A stretch of 64,000 bases of DNA from Saprospiraceae bacterium (GCA_020629715.1 JAHDCU010000002.1:310001-374000); one strand, 5' to 3'. Positions 9,533 to 19,348 are shown, counted from the stretch's first letter. Program-made: numbers and translations. Notes: a model not told the origin generated them from the sequence alone.

Positions 9533-10006
9533 GTGAATATTTACAAGAAAATATACAAACTAGAGCGCAGCCAACTCGTAAAGGCTTCGATGGAAAAAAC
9601 TTGGGATTTTTTCTCCTCTCCTAAAAATCTGCAAGAAATTACACCAGATTATATGGGGTTTAATATCACCTCTGATTTAGGTGATGGTAAGATGTATCCT
9701 GGTCAGATCATTACATATACAGTAAGCCCTTTACTTAATATTCCTATCAAATGGATGACTGAAATCACGCATGTAGAAGATCACAAATATTTTATTGATG
9801 AGCAGCGTTTTGGTCCATACAGTTTATGGCATCATCAGCATTGGTTTGAAGAAGTAGACGGTGGTGTTATGATGAAAGATATCGTGCATTATGCTTTACC
9901 CTTAGGGCCTATTGGACGCATGATGAAAGGAATATTTATAGGAAAACAGCTAGAAGATATCTTCAATTACCGCGTTGAGGCTGTTGAAAAATTATTTAAT
10001 CAATAG
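9533..10006 (+). CDS. SRPBCC-fold (START/cyclase-like) protein
   Basis: 157 residues beginning at a GTG codon. The segment RSQLVKASMEKTWDFFSSPKNLQEITP is typical of the N-terminus of SRPBCC ligand-binding proteins, and PLGPIGRMMKG near the C-terminus is typical of members encoded next to photolyases. The fold forms a hydrophobic pocket; the ligand is unknown. It is convergent with the photolyase gene at 10048, a pairing that recurs in bacteria and suggests, without proving, a shared light- or lipid-related role. Confidence 0.8.
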   Translation: MNIYKKIYKLERSQLVKASMEKTWDFFSSPKNLQEITPDYMGFNITSDLGDGKMYPGQIITYTVSPLLNIPIKWMTEITHVEDHKYFIDEQRFGPYSLWHHQHWFEEVDGGVMMKDIVHYALPLGPIGRMMKGIFIGKQLEDIFNYRVEAVEKLFNQ

Positions 10007-10047
10007 AATTAATACTATTATCTCAGGGCAAAATATTTTCGTCAATA

Positions 10048-11358
10048 TCAATTGAGATGCATTTTATAGGTAGCTAGGCATCTTTCTCTGGCTTCTTTAT
10101 GATCTAGCATGGGTTCTGGATATTGATCAGTACCAAATTCTGGTATCCATTTTTTGATGTACTCTCTCTGAGGATCAAATTTTGTCATCTGGGATGTAGG
10201 GTTAAAGATCCTAAAGTACGGAGCAGCATCCGTACCACTTCCCGAGGCCCACTGCCAGCCGCCGTTGTTACTAGCAAGGTCAAAGTCCAATAGTTTTTCT
10301 GCAAAATATGCCTCTCCTAATCTCCAGTCATGTAACATATGTTTTGTCAAAAAACTAGCAACTACCATTCTTACTCGGTTATGCATATAGCCCGTATTAT
10401 TAAGCTCTCTCATACCAGCATCGACCATCGGATAGCCCGTTCTTCCTTCTTTCCACCGAGTCCATTCTTCCTCATCGAATCTCCAAGGAATTCCTTCATA
10501 CTTTGCTCTAAATTCTTTGTCCGCTACATGCGGAAAATGATAAAGTATCTGAGAATAAAAATCTCTCCATATCAATTCACTCAAAAATGTATCATTAAGC
10601 TTCTGAGCCTTACGAGCTTTATCTCGGATACTGATCGTTCCAAACCTAAAATGAATACCTAATCTAGAGGTACCCTCTACCGCAGGAAAATTTCTCTTCT
10701 TGTCATATTCTCTAATGATCTTTTGTTTGACTTCATCACTTGGGATTCTCAAGTCAGATCTTTCAAAACCTAAATTATCGTGATCAAGCATCTTTGAGGG
10801 CTCATCTACACGACTAAAATTTTCAAAGTATTTTTCATTTGGGTATGCCTTGAAGTAATAACTAAGGTCCTTCTCCTTTCTTTTCTCTAATCTGGCCAGC
10901 CACTTTCTCTTATATGGACTGAATACCGTATATGGTAATCCGTCATCTTTGGTTACTTCATCTTTCTCAAAAATAACATGATCTTTATAACTTTTGAAAT
11001 CAATATTATTGGTTTGACATAACTCTTCGACAGCCTTATCCCTAGACAGTGCATACGGCTCATAATCTCGGTTACAATACAGAGCCTTCACACCGTCGCT
11101 TTTCAAGATTTCATTCCAGATCTCCTCGGGTCTTCCGTGGTACACTTCCAGATCACTGCCCTGCTCGATTAACTCACTCTTAAGTGATGATATAGTATCG
11201 TGCAAAAATGTTACCCTGGCATCTGTAGAAGGCAACTTCTCAAGGATATTTTGATCAAAAATGAATATACATTTGACATCTTTCGCATTTTTCAAAGCGT
11301 AATATAATGCAGCATTATCATGCAATCGCAAATCCCTTCTGAACCAAAAATAAGTCAT
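10048..11358 (-). CDS. Cryptochrome/DNA photolyase
   Basis: 436 residues. The N-terminal alpha/beta photolyase domain starts with FWFRRDLRLHDNAAL. The C-terminal helical FAD-binding domain includes FRFGTISIRD, the EL-IWRDFY segment, and WQWASGSGTDAAPYFRIFNP, the conserved FAD/substrate pocket. The family repairs cyclobutane pyrimidine dimers using light and reduced FAD. Whether this one is a class I CPD photolyase or a cryptochrome-like relative cannot be settled by eye. Confidence 0.93.
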   Translation of the reverse strand: MTYFWFRRDLRLHDNAALYYALKNAKDVKCIFIFDQNILEKLPSTDARVTFLHDTISSLKSELIEQGSDLEVYHGRPEEIWNEILKSDGVKALYCNRDYEPYALSRDKAVEELCQTNNIDFKSYKDHVIFEKDEVTKDDGLPYTVFSPYKRKWLARLEKRKEKDLSYYFKAYPNEKYFENFSRVDEPSKMLDHDNLGFERSDLRIPSDEVKQKIIREYDKKRNFPAVEGTSRLGIHFRFGTISIRDKARKAQKLNDTFLSELIWRDFYSQILYHFPHVADKEFRAKYEGIPWRFDEEEWTRWKEGRTGYPMVDAGMRELNNTGYMHNRVRMVVASFLTKHMLHDWRLGEAYFAEKLLDFDLASNNGGWQWASGSGTDAAPYFRIFNPTSQMTKFDPQREYIKKWIPEFGTDQYPEPMLDHKEARERCLATYKMHLN

Positions 11359-11420
11359 ACTAAATCGTGTTTGAATATTGAGCTAACAGAGCTATTGGAT
11401 ATTTGTTTTAATGAGTATAA

Positions 11421-11451
11421 TTTGTAATATGATAAATCTGAAGTAAATTTG
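11421..11451 (+). promoter_or_regulatory. Putative Bacteroidota promoter for the lipoprotein gene
   Basis: TTTG at 11421-11424, then exactly 19 bases, then TAAATTTG at 11444-11451. This matches the Bacteroidota primary-sigma consensus (TTTG, 19-21 nt, TAnnTTTG). Transcription would start near 11457, about 16 bases before the start codon at 11473. Confidence 0.75.
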
Positions 11452-11472
11452 AGCAACAGATAAATTATACCC

Positions 11473-12387
11473 ATGAGATATTTTGTGTTGTTAATCGTTT
11501 CCCTTGCAAGTATCGGTTCATGTACAGAACCTAAAACATCTGCTCTGACGCCTGAAATAGGAGCACTAGAAGAAAGTTATGCTTCTGACCCGAGTCCAAT
11601 GAATGCCAACAAGCTCTTAGCTGAACTATCCAAAGCTTTGGGAAAAGATCATTCTGCCGACCTTAAAAAGCAAATTATCAATAGAGGGATGGAACTTTCA
11701 AATGAGATAAAAATGCCTCTGCGTTCTATACCTTTCATTCATGAGACGCTCAAAAAAAATTATTTTCCAAAACAAACGAATGAAAATATTCTCAAACTTG
11801 CTGATATCATGAAAAGCATCAAAAAAGATGCCGCTGCAAATATCCTCTATAAATCATATGTAGATACCAACCCCAATGATCAATCTATTGCGGAGGTAAA
11901 GGCAAAAATTTCAGAAGAGATAAAAGACTTAGAGCAATATATATTATCCCTTGGTGAAAAAATCTTTGATGATCCAGATCAATTTGGATTGAATAGACAA
12001 AATGCTCAAAATTATGTAGATGCATGCGAAGCATATGCGTTAGCAAATAAAAACTCTCTTAAGTCACCTGAGCATCTTTATAAAGCTGCTGAAATAGCAA
12101 GAAGCCTAAGGACTTTTCCAAAAACATTGAGTATATATGACTGGATAGTTACAGAATATCCACAATATGAAAAGACGCCTACTTCCATGTTTTTAAAAGG
12201 ATTTATTATCGAAAATGAGCTAGGCAATAGCCCAGCAGCTAAAGAAGTATACGCTCTATTTTTAGAAACTTACCCTAATCATGATCTAGCAGATGACGTA
12301 AAGTTTCTGTTGGAAAATATCGGTAAATCCAATGAAGAAATACTGGAACTTATCGAAAAAAATAAGAAAGATAAAAACCCCTCATAG
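11473..12387 (+). CDS. Helical-repeat (TPR-like) lipoprotein
   Basis: 304 residues with a lipoprotein signal peptide; the lipobox is SIGSC, giving a lipidated Cys at about residue 17. The rest is almost all helical, with paired helices and patterns such as LYKAAEIARSLRTFPKTLSIYDWIV and KEVYALFLETYPNH that look like tetratricopeptide or YfiO-type repeats. It is probably anchored in the outer or inner membrane as a scaffold. No specific partner is evident. It has its own consensus promoter and is convergent with the SDR gene. Confidence 0.8.
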   Translation: MRYFVLLIVSLASIGSCTEPKTSALTPEIGALEESYASDPSPMNANKLLAELSKALGKDHSADLKKQIINRGMELSNEIKMPLRSIPFIHETLKKNYFPKQTNENILKLADIMKSIKKDAAANILYKSYVDTNPNDQSIAEVKAKISEEIKDLEQYILSLGEKIFDDPDQFGLNRQNAQNYVDACEAYALANKNSLKSPEHLYKAAEIARSLRTFPKTLSIYDWIVTEYPQYEKTPTSMFLKGFIIENELGNSPAAKEVYALFLETYPNHDLADDVKFLLENIGKSNEEILELIEKNKKDKNPS

Positions 12388-12402
12388 TTCATTTCTACTA
12401 AG

Positions 12403-13134
12403 TTATTTAGGTCTTTTGTGTGGAGCACTAGGCCTTACTTCTATTTTACTCGGTAATGTCCTTGGATTCATCTTCAAAAGATCAATAACTAGTTCTCCTA
12501 TATCTTCTATCTGTATCTTCCAAAAATCATTTTCATTAGGTTGATTATTATTGAAATGAGTCGATACTGAACCAGGCATAATCGTACTGACCTTGATATC
12601 ATAAGGTCTGAGATCCAGCATCATCGCTTGTGTCATGCCTACGAGCCCAAATTTACTAGCATTATAAGCCGCTCCACGAGCGAAAAAATTAGTCCCCGCG
12701 AGACTGGCTATAGTGATTAAATATCCTTTAGATTTTTTCAAAGAAGGAATACAGGCTTTAGAAGTATTAAAAACTCCAGTAAGATTAGTATCGATTGTGC
12801 TATTCCATTGATCGATAGTCATCTCATCTATTGGGGCGAAGTGCCCTACTCCTGCATTGGCTATAGCAACATCCAGTTGGCCAAAATGATCGATAACTTT
12901 TTCTATTGCCTTTTCTTCACTCTCTAGCTTAGAAACTTCGCTCTCAATAGTCAAAATCTCTGCATGCTCATATTTTTGCCGTAGTAATCTTCTTGCCTCT
13001 TCCAATGAATCCAAATTTCTACCTGTGATAGCTACTTTCATACCCACGGCAACCATGGCTTCAGCAATACCGAAACCTATACCTTTTGATCCACCTGTGA
13101 TATACCCTACTTTTGACTTTAATGTATGACTCAT
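12403..13134 (-). CDS. Short-chain dehydrogenase/reductase
   Basis: 243 residues of classical SDR type. The cofactor motif is GGSKGIGFGIAE near residues 15-25, the structural motif NAGVG, and the catalytic Ser and YNASK lie around residues 140-160. It uses NAD(P)H to reduce or oxidise a carbonyl or alcohol; annotated relatives are 3-oxoacyl-ACP reductases and unspecified SDRs. The gene is monocistronic and its substrate unknown. Confidence 0.9.
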   Translation of the reverse strand: MSHTLKSKVGYITGGSKGIGFGIAEAMVAVGMKVAITGRNLDSLEEARRLLRQKYEHAEILTIESEVSKLESEEKAIEKVIDHFGQLDVAIANAGVGHFAPIDEMTIDQWNSTIDTNLTGVFNTSKACIPSLKKSKGYLITIASLAGTNFFARGAAYNASKFGLVGMTQAMMLDLRPYDIKVSTIMPGSVSTHFNNNQPNENDFWKIQIEDIGELVIDLLKMNPRTLPSKIEVRPSAPHKRPK

Positions 13135-13343
13135 AGAAGATAAACATACTTATAGAGAATTAGATCTAGAGAGCAGTAATTTTGTACATCAATATGGACC
13201 AATGTCTTTTACAGAATCCATTCAAAATGCTAGCAGAAAGTCGTGTAGGATTTATACCCTAATACATTTATGTAGAAAAGTACAACTATATTGCAGCAAT
13301 TAATCTTTGAACATCATATAACAAGAAATAAATCGAATCAAAT

Positions 13344-16103
13344 ATGCTAATTAGACACTTTACCATATTCTTTCTTTTCCTCAGTATCTTAGCACAATCA
13401 CAGGTCGTTATTAACGAATACTCAGCCGCAAATCTGAATGGCTTTAAAGATTCATTTCAAAAAACAGAAGACTGGATTGAGTTGTATAATACATCCAACG
13501 AGGCTTTCGACCTCAGCGGTTGGCATCTTTCAGATAAGGAGACTAAACCTACCAAATGGGTTATTCCTGCAGGTACAACCATTGGTGGAAACGAATATCT
13601 TATTTTCTTATGCTCAGGCAGAGATATGGTAGTTAATGGAGAACTACATACAAGCTTCAAGCTTTCACAGACAAAAGACAATGAATTCATCATTTTATCA
13701 GATACCAATGGTAATGTTGTAGAATCCTATAAACTTAATATTACACTTACGGAGCACAGTCATTGTAGAGAAATCGATGGTACTGGCAGCTGGGGCATAT
13801 GCACAGAGCCTACCTATGGTAGTTCCAATGATAGTGGAAATAAGTATATGGCTTATAGCGCTACTCCCTCTATAATAGGTGACGCAGGATTCTATACAGA
13901 AACTCAAGCTATAACTATAGAAAATAATGAGCCCAACTCAACTTTAAGATATACCACAAACGGTCGTAACGTAACAGAGGACTCTCCAGAGTACACTGGA
14001 CCAATAGAGGTAAGTAATACTACGGTTATTAAAGCTAGAGCATTTAGCAATGATAGTCTAATACTTGCAGGGAAAATGGACTTTAAAACATTCTTCATGA
14101 ATGAAGATTTTTCATTGCCTGTGTATTCAGTTGCAGCTGATGACCTCATTGAACTTGCCAATGGACAAGGGTCATTAATACCCATAGGGTCCTTAGAACT
14201 TTTTGATACAGATAAAAAACTGATTGCTACCTCTTGGGGCGATTTGAATAGACACGGTCAAGATTCTTGGGCATTAGATCATCGTAGCATAGATTGGATA
14301 AGTCGCGATGAGATGGGATATAGTCGAGCTGTGGAAGCTAAAATGTTCAACTACTCAGATAGAGATGAATATCAACGTTTTATGTTTCGAAACTCTGGTG
14401 ATGATAATTATCCCGCCATAGATGACTTTGATCACAGAGGTAGTACTCATATCAGGGATGAATATATACATCAATTGGCACAAGATGGTGATATGAAATT
14501 AGATGTCCGCGCAGTGGAGAGAGTTATCGTATTTTTAAATGGAGAATATTGGGGTCTATACGGCATGCGTCAAAAGATGGTAGATCATGATTATACAGAA
14601 GAGTATTATGATCAGGGTAAATATGATATTCAATATCTAGCGACTTGGGGTACTACTGAAATGCGATATGGTGGCCAGCAAGGATTGAAAGATTGGAGGA
14701 GCATCAGAGATTTTGTGATGAATAATGACATGAGCATCGAAGAAAATTATCAAAAAGCAGAAGATAGTATCAACATGGTAAGTATGATCGACTATCTGAT
14801 CACTAATCTTAATGTCGTAGCATCAGACTGGCTCAATTATAACACTGGATGGTGGAGAGGATTGAATCCTGATGGAGACCATAAAAAATGGGGATATACC
14901 CTTTGGGATCTAGACGCCTCTTTTGATTATTATATCAATTATAGCGGAGTCCCCAATACCGATCCTGATGCCTTACCATGCGATCTCGAAGATATTGTTG
15001 ATTTTGTAGATGATTTTTTAGGACCAGATACGGGCAGTATAGGACCAGATTCAGGTGGATGTCCGACATTCATAGCTGGTGAAGTTCCTTATGCCGCAAA
15101 TGATCCCGCCTTGGAGTTTGTTATGGATTTTAATCCTTCCTGTTGCAATACGGAATGGAGTAATGAATGTCAAAATGAATATGACTTTTTTGTTGATTTT
15201 TTCCAACAAGATGAAGATGTACAGATATCTGGTAACATTGGCAAGCACGGACTCATGTTTTTAAAACTGCTCGAAGAGAATGAGACCTTCAAGCAACTTT
15301 ACTACTCTCGATATGCAGATTTAATGAATACTGTATTCTCCTGTGAAAATATGAATTATACCCTTGACAGCATGCTCAATACGATCATCCCAGAGATGCC
15401 CCGACAAATAGATAGATGGGGAGGCACCATGCAACAATGGGAAGATAATGTCAATGACTTGAAAGACTTTATCAATGAAAGATGTGATCTGCTTGCCAAT
15501 GGTGCTCTGGAGTGCTATCCCGAACTTAATGGTCCATATCAGGTAACCCTACAGACTAGACCAAATGGCGTAGGTGAAATTGACCTCAATACATTGGATA
15601 TAGAGACATTCCCATGGACAGGTAGTTACTTTGGAGGCATGGAAAACAATATTAAAGCCAAGGTTTTCAATGACTTTGAAGATACCTACCAGTTCAGTCA
15701 CTGGGAGACATCGGCAAATAATATCATCCTTCCAACGGAATTTGATCGAAGAGCAACAATCAATTTAACCCAAAACGATACGCTTACTGCGGTATTCACG
15801 ACCGTATCTAGTATAAATAAGATAGAATCTATTTCTGAGCTAGAGGTTTTTCCTAATCCAACCACTGATCTGATCAATATCAAAATGAATTTATCAGAAG
15901 CCACTGATCTGCAACTGTCCATTTCTGATATCTTAGGAAAGCAACTCGTACAATATAGTCCATCTGCTATTTCTTATCCTCAAGGGACGACTAACATCAC
16001 CTTGAGCTCGGCAGAATATGGTCTAAGCAACGGAATATATATGATCAATATAAGATCAAAAGATACCACAATGAGTCGTAAAATATCGGTAGTCAGTCAA
16101 TAG
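13344..16103 (+). CDS. CotH-family secreted protein with lamin-tail domain and T9SS sorting domain
   Basis: 919 residues. A signal peptide is followed by a lamin-tail domain at about 20-125 (VVINEYSAAN ... DWIELYNTS ... DLSGWHLSD). A chitobiase C-terminal-like segment lies at about 185-240 (STLRYTTNG, TVIKARAF). A long CotH protein-kinase-like region follows (YWGLYGMRQKMVD, YTLWDLDASFDYY), and a T9SS type A sorting domain ends it (LEVFPNPTTD...). CotH proteins phosphorylate spore-coat proteins in Bacillus; in secreted Bacteroidota proteins the target is unknown. A Cys-rich insertion (residues about 550-620) interrupts the kinase-like region. The gene is monocistronic, ending at a strong bidirectional terminator. 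Confidence 0.88.
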   Translation: MLIRHFTIFFLFLSILAQSQVVINEYSAANLNGFKDSFQKTEDWIELYNTSNEAFDLSGWHLSDKETKPTKWVIPAGTTIGGNEYLIFLCSGRDMVVNGELHTSFKLSQTKDNEFIILSDTNGNVVESYKLNITLTEHSHCREIDGTGSWGICTEPTYGSSNDSGNKYMAYSATPSIIGDAGFYTETQAITIENNEPNSTLRYTTNGRNVTEDSPEYTGPIEVSNTTVIKARAFSNDSLILAGKMDFKTFFMNEDFSLPVYSVAADDLIELANGQGSLIPIGSLELFDTDKKLIATSWGDLNRHGQDSWALDHRSIDWISRDEMGYSRAVEAKMFNYSDRDEYQRFMFRNSGDDNYPAIDDFDHRGSTHIRDEYIHQLAQDGDMKLDVRAVERVIVFLNGEYWGLYGMRQKMVDHDYTEEYYDQGKYDIQYLATWGTTEMRYGGQQGLKDWRSIRDFVMNNDMSIEENYQKAEDSINMVSMIDYLITNLNVVASDWLNYNTGWWRGLNPDGDHKKWGYTLWDLDASFDYYINYSGVPNTDPDALPCDLEDIVDFVDDFLGPDTGSIGPDSGGCPTFIAGEVPYAANDPALEFVMDFNPSCCNTEWSNECQNEYDFFVDFFQQDEDVQISGNIGKHGLMFLKLLEENETFKQLYYSRYADLMNTVFSCENMNYTLDSMLNTIIPEMPRQIDRWGGTMQQWEDNVNDLKDFINERCDLLANGALECYPELNGPYQVTLQTRPNGVGEIDLNTLDIETFPWTGSYFGGMENNIKAKVFNDFEDTYQFSHWETSANNIILPTEFDRRATINLTQNDTLTAVFTTVSSINKIESISELEVFPNPTTDLINIKMNLSEATDLQLSISDILGKQLVQYSPSAISYPQGTTNITLSSAEYGLSNGIYMINIRSKDTTMSRKISVVSQ

Positions 16104-16130
16104 AACTGAAGACTCTATCAAACTTGTACT

Positions 16131-16170
16131 AAAAACGAGTTCACTCAATATAATGCGTGGACTCGTTTTT
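16131..16170. terminator. Bidirectional rho-independent terminator
   Basis: A 14-bp inverted repeat with one G-U pair (AAAAACGAGTTCAC and GTGGACTCGTTTTT) around a 12-base loop, with A and T tracts on both flanks. It lies between the convergent CotH-protein and GNAT genes and can serve both. Confidence 0.85.
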
Positions 16171-16173
16171 ATA

Positions 16174-16656
16174 TTATCCAATTACTTTCGACATAATTAT
16201 ATCGCAGCGACAGGTATGTAAGCCTTCATATTGCTCTGTATAACCGAATTTATGATATAATCTAATCGCCTCGATCATAGAACTTGCAGTCTCCAATTGT
16301 AAGGAGGTCACCCCTAATGATTTTGCTGTTGACTCTATATATTGCATCATATAAGATCCGATACCCTGCCCTCGATGATCCTGATCTAAGTACATCTTTC
16401 TGATTTCAGCTTTTTGCTTTGATATTCGAAATAATCCAAATGTGGCGATTATACTATCTTGATGACAGATCACTTTGAATATCCCATGCTTATATACTTC
16501 CGAAATATTCAACAAATCATTATCCACTCCATTTGGCTCTGGTTTGAGTCCATATTCATTTAAAATCTTGAATACATGTGTCTGAATTATTTTATAATCT
16601 TTTGGCCTTGCTTGCCTTAGCTCATAACCCGATGGCAATATGTTATTTATTTTCAA
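16174..16656 (-). CDS. GNAT-family N-acetyltransferase
   Basis: 160 residues with the GNAT acetyl-CoA-binding motif A (RKMYLDQDHRGQGIGSYMMQ, about residues 85-105) and motif B (LQLETASSMIEAIRLYHKFGYTE). It transfers an acetyl group to an amine; the substrate is not evident. Its stop is 4 bases from the shared terminator. Confidence 0.88.
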   Translation of the reverse strand: MKINNILPSGYELRQARPKDYKIIQTHVFKILNEYGLKPEPNGVDNDLLNISEVYKHGIFKVICHQDSIIATFGLFRISKQKAEIRKMYLDQDHRGQGIGSYMMQYIESTAKSLGVTSLQLETASSMIEAIRLYHKFGYTEQYEGLHTCRCDIIMSKVIG

Positions 16657-16671
16657 GTATTGACTTTAATT

Positions 16672-16701
16672 ATTGAATTCTAATTTAAGAATTTAACTTT
16701 G
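16672..16701 (+). promoter_or_regulatory. Putative promoter for the barrel-mqnB operon, possibly leaderless
   Basis: ATTG at 16672-16675 and TAACTTTG at 16694-16701 with an 18-base spacer resemble the Bacteroidota -33/-7 pair. The -7 box ends three bases before the ATG at 16705, so the transcript would start at or next to the start codon. Confidence 0.5.
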
Positions 16702-16704
16702 GCT

Positions 16705-17517
16705 ATGTTTCGTAATGTTATAATAGTTTTTCTGCTTAGCATATCATACTCTTGTTGGGGACAATTTGGTCTCAATCATGGTGAAAATGCCAAAAGTCTT
16801 GCACTTGGTGGAGCTTCCGTCAACTTTAACGGAATCGAATCTATCTTTTCCAACCAAGCAGGTATGACTAGCATAAAAAATCTATCCGTCATAGCACATG
16901 CTGAGCGTAGATTTGATATAAACGACCTCTCTACATTTAATTTTGGGCTTATAAAATCTACAGGTTTCGGTCACTTTGGTCTAATGATTAGTTCATTCGG
17001 TATCGATGCTTATCAAGAGCAAAAAATTGGACTAGCATATGGACGAAAACTCTTTGACAAGCTCAGTATCGGAGGCCAATTTGATCTTTTAAGTTTAAAT
17101 ATTGATCAATTTGGTAGTAAATCTGTGTTTACTTTTGAGTTAGGTTTACAGAGTCAGGTTACTAAAGAACTGACCGTATCTGCTCATATATTTAGTCCTG
17201 GCAATGTAAGTATAACCGATAATGACGAACTCTCTTCACGTATGAGATTTGGTTTGACTTACAAAGCAGGAGATAAAGCAAGGATATTTGCCGAGTTTCA
17301 AAAAGTACTGGAATTTGAAAATGACATGCGATTTGGGATAGAATACGATATCATAGAAGCCTTGTCATTACGTATCGGTACCTCTGTCAATCCAGGTTCT
17401 GTATCCGGAGGATTCTCTTATAAGGTTACCAAAAATCTTTTGATCGATGGTGGATATGCAAATAATAGTGTCTTGGGCGCTACTCCAGGAGTCAGTATCA
17501 AGTATATCAGTTTTTAA
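16705..17517 (+). CDS. PorV/PorQ-like outer-membrane beta-barrel protein
   Basis: About 270 residues; I use the ATG at 16705 rather than the TTG at 16699. A signal peptide ends near SCWGQ. The mature start, GLNHGENAKSLALGGASVNF, is the hallmark of PorV/PorQ (UPF0164-like) barrels, and the rest alternates beta strands with turns. PorV and PorQ work in or near the type IX secretion system; this one is too divergent to call either. It ends 2 bp before futalosine hydrolase, so the two are probably one transcript. Confidence 0.75.
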   Translation: MFRNVIIVFLLSISYSCWGQFGLNHGENAKSLALGGASVNFNGIESIFSNQAGMTSIKNLSVIAHAERRFDINDLSTFNFGLIKSTGFGHFGLMISSFGIDAYQEQKIGLAYGRKLFDKLSIGGQFDLLSLNIDQFGSKSVFTFELGLQSQVTKELTVSAHIFSPGNVSITDNDELSSRMRFGLTYKAGDKARIFAEFQKVLEFENDMRFGIEYDIIEALSLRIGTSVNPGSVSGGFSYKVTKNLLIDGGYANNSVLGATPGVSIKYISF

Positions 17518-17519
17518 AA

Positions 17520-18200
17520 ATGAATATACTAATCTGCGCGGCCACGGAACTTGAACTCTCCCCCATAGAAAATCTACTAGAGGCTTTACCTTCTGGATTA
17601 TTTGCGAATAAATTTAGATTTAAAAACTTAGAAATTTCAACATTAGTCACTGGTATAGGATGCATCAATGTCACCTACGCGATTAGTAGATTTCCAAAAA
17701 TAGAACAATTTGATTTGGTAATCTCCATAGGAATATGCGGCGCATATCATAAGAATATCGCCATAGGTGAGGTAGTACATATAGCTTCGGATATATTGGG
17801 AGATTTAGGAATAGAACAAGCAGATGGATCTTTTCAGCATCTATCTCAGTCACATTTAGCAACAGAAAAATCTGCTGATCCTCAAGGATATATAAGTTCT
17901 GATGAATTAGACATTGCATATTTGCCTCGACCTGTAAGATCTGTAACTTTCAATACTGTCACCGGTACAGAAGCCACTGCTATCCACAGAAATATGAGGT
18001 ATCAAGCTGATATCGAAAGTATGGAGTCATATGCTTTCATCTCATGCCTTAGAAAACTTATGATCCCTCATCTACCAATCCGATCAGTATCAAATTATGT
18101 GGAAGAACGCAACGTGGAGCAATGGGATATACCACTTGCACTTTCTACACTTACGCAGCAACTCATAAAAATTCTTGAAGGAATCAATCAAAGTGTTTGA
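17520..18200 (+). CDS. mqnB: Futalosine hydrolase
   Basis: 226 residues of the nucleoside phosphorylase/nucleosidase fold. The N-terminus MNILICAATELEL and the segments SIGICGAYH and GTEATA, plus the nucleoside-binding DIESMESYAF, match futalosine hydrolases. It removes hypoxanthine from futalosine to give dehypoxanthine futalosine, an early step of the alternative menaquinone pathway. The first enzyme, MqnA, is also present in this window (32893-33672). It is 2 bp behind the barrel-protein gene and overlaps the convergent DUF3810 gene by 17 bp. Confidence 0.88.
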   Translation: MNILICAATELELSPIENLLEALPSGLFANKFRFKNLEISTLVTGIGCINVTYAISRFPKIEQFDLVISIGICGAYHKNIAIGEVVHIASDILGDLGIEQADGSFQHLSQSHLATEKSADPQGYISSDELDIAYLPRPVRSVTFNTVTGTEATAIHRNMRYQADIESMESYAFISCLRKLMIPHLPIRSVSNYVEERNVEQWDIPLALSTLTQQLIKILEGINQSV

Positions 18201-19329
18201 TAACTAATTCGTGATCAGGGTTTTGACTTTTCCATAGATAGACCATCCTAGTCATCAGACTATAACTTACTAGCCCCTCTTTCACTCCATGTGATTTCAA
18301 ATATTGATCGTAAACCACTTCTCTGGCTCTTGGGAAAAAATCTGGATATCGATCAATATGCTCATAGATCGCTGAGATATCTTTTTTAACACCAAAAGAA
18401 AGCGTCTGTCTCATGTCATAATATGCTATCGTATTTTGACGGTACAGGTCATTCATCAGATATCGGTAATATGCAAGCCATGCACTATATTGATAATAAC
18501 TATCTTCTGTAGCTAGACAGGTAATAAATCCTATGAAGTTACAGAAACCCTCATCTGTAAATCCATATCCATGCGCCATCTCATGTGCAGCTGTAAAAGG
18601 ATGCTGGACATGATACAATCCAGCGTCAATATGCCCCTCTATGCTATGAGGAATATATATTCCGGAAGCCGAAAATCTCATTAAGGTTCCAGAAGGTTGT
18701 AGTTTGCGGACTCTTACCCTACCTCGTATAGGCCAATTCCATGATTTTAAAATCGCTTCTTGGGCTATTCGATTGTAATTCTCGATCTCGTGGAAAGAAA
18801 CCTCTTTATTAAGCTTAAAAGTATCACGCTGCAATTGAGACCTTAATTTATCTAAGTTCAACTGAACGTACTGTACCTCATCGCAGAGGTATTGCTCCGA
18901 GAGTTCTACTTTTTCATACTTATATGCAATCTTATGATTATCAATGTGGTACAAAAATCCCCACGTCCAGTAGAATACTGCAACCATAAGCCCGAGACCA
19001 AGTATCAATTTCCAAAAAAGATATAAGTATAATCGAATCCCGCTAAATGTACAAAATGCCTTCCTAATATATAAGCCAACTATAAGTATCAATATGGCAA
19101 TAGCAATGTAAAGACTGGGTATAGCTAATAATCCAAGGCTATAATCATGAATAACCCTAATGAATTGGAACAAACTATCGAGATATACTGCCGCAAGATC
19201 ATATGGTATAATATCCATACCATAATCCAAGACTAAGGTGAATAATATCCAGACTAGTAGGTAAAGATCCAACTTTGTAATTACTTGACGAGAATTCCTC
19301 ATACTATGAATAAAACGATCAAATATCAA
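18184..19329 (-). CDS. DUF3810-family membrane protein with metallopeptidase-like HExxH
   Basis: 381 residues. Three hydrophobic segments lie within the first 140 residues, followed by a soluble domain with AAHEMAHGYGFTDEGFCNF, a zinc-peptidase-type HExxH with a downstream Glu. This is the pattern of DUF3810 proteins of Bacteroidota. The soluble domain probably faces the periplasm. The substrate is unknown and proteolysis has to be treated as inferred. The 3' end overlaps mqnB on the opposite strand. Confidence 0.8.
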   Translation of the reverse strand: MIFDRFIHSMRNSRQVITKLDLYLLVWILFTLVLDYGMDIIPYDLAAVYLDSLFQFIRVIHDYSLGLLAIPSLYIAIAILILIVGLYIRKAFCTFSGIRLYLYLFWKLILGLGLMVAVFYWTWGFLYHIDNHKIAYKYEKVELSEQYLCDEVQYVQLNLDKLRSQLQRDTFKLNKEVSFHEIENYNRIAQEAILKSWNWPIRGRVRVRKLQPSGTLMRFSASGIYIPHSIEGHIDAGLYHVQHPFTAAHEMAHGYGFTDEGFCNFIGFITCLATEDSYYQYSAWLAYYRYLMNDLYRQNTIAYYDMRQTLSFGVKKDISAIYEHIDRYPDFFPRAREVVYDQYLKSHGVKEGLVSYSLMTRMVYLWKSQNPDHELVIKHFD

Positions 19330-19348
19330 ATTAATGACATTTCGATTC

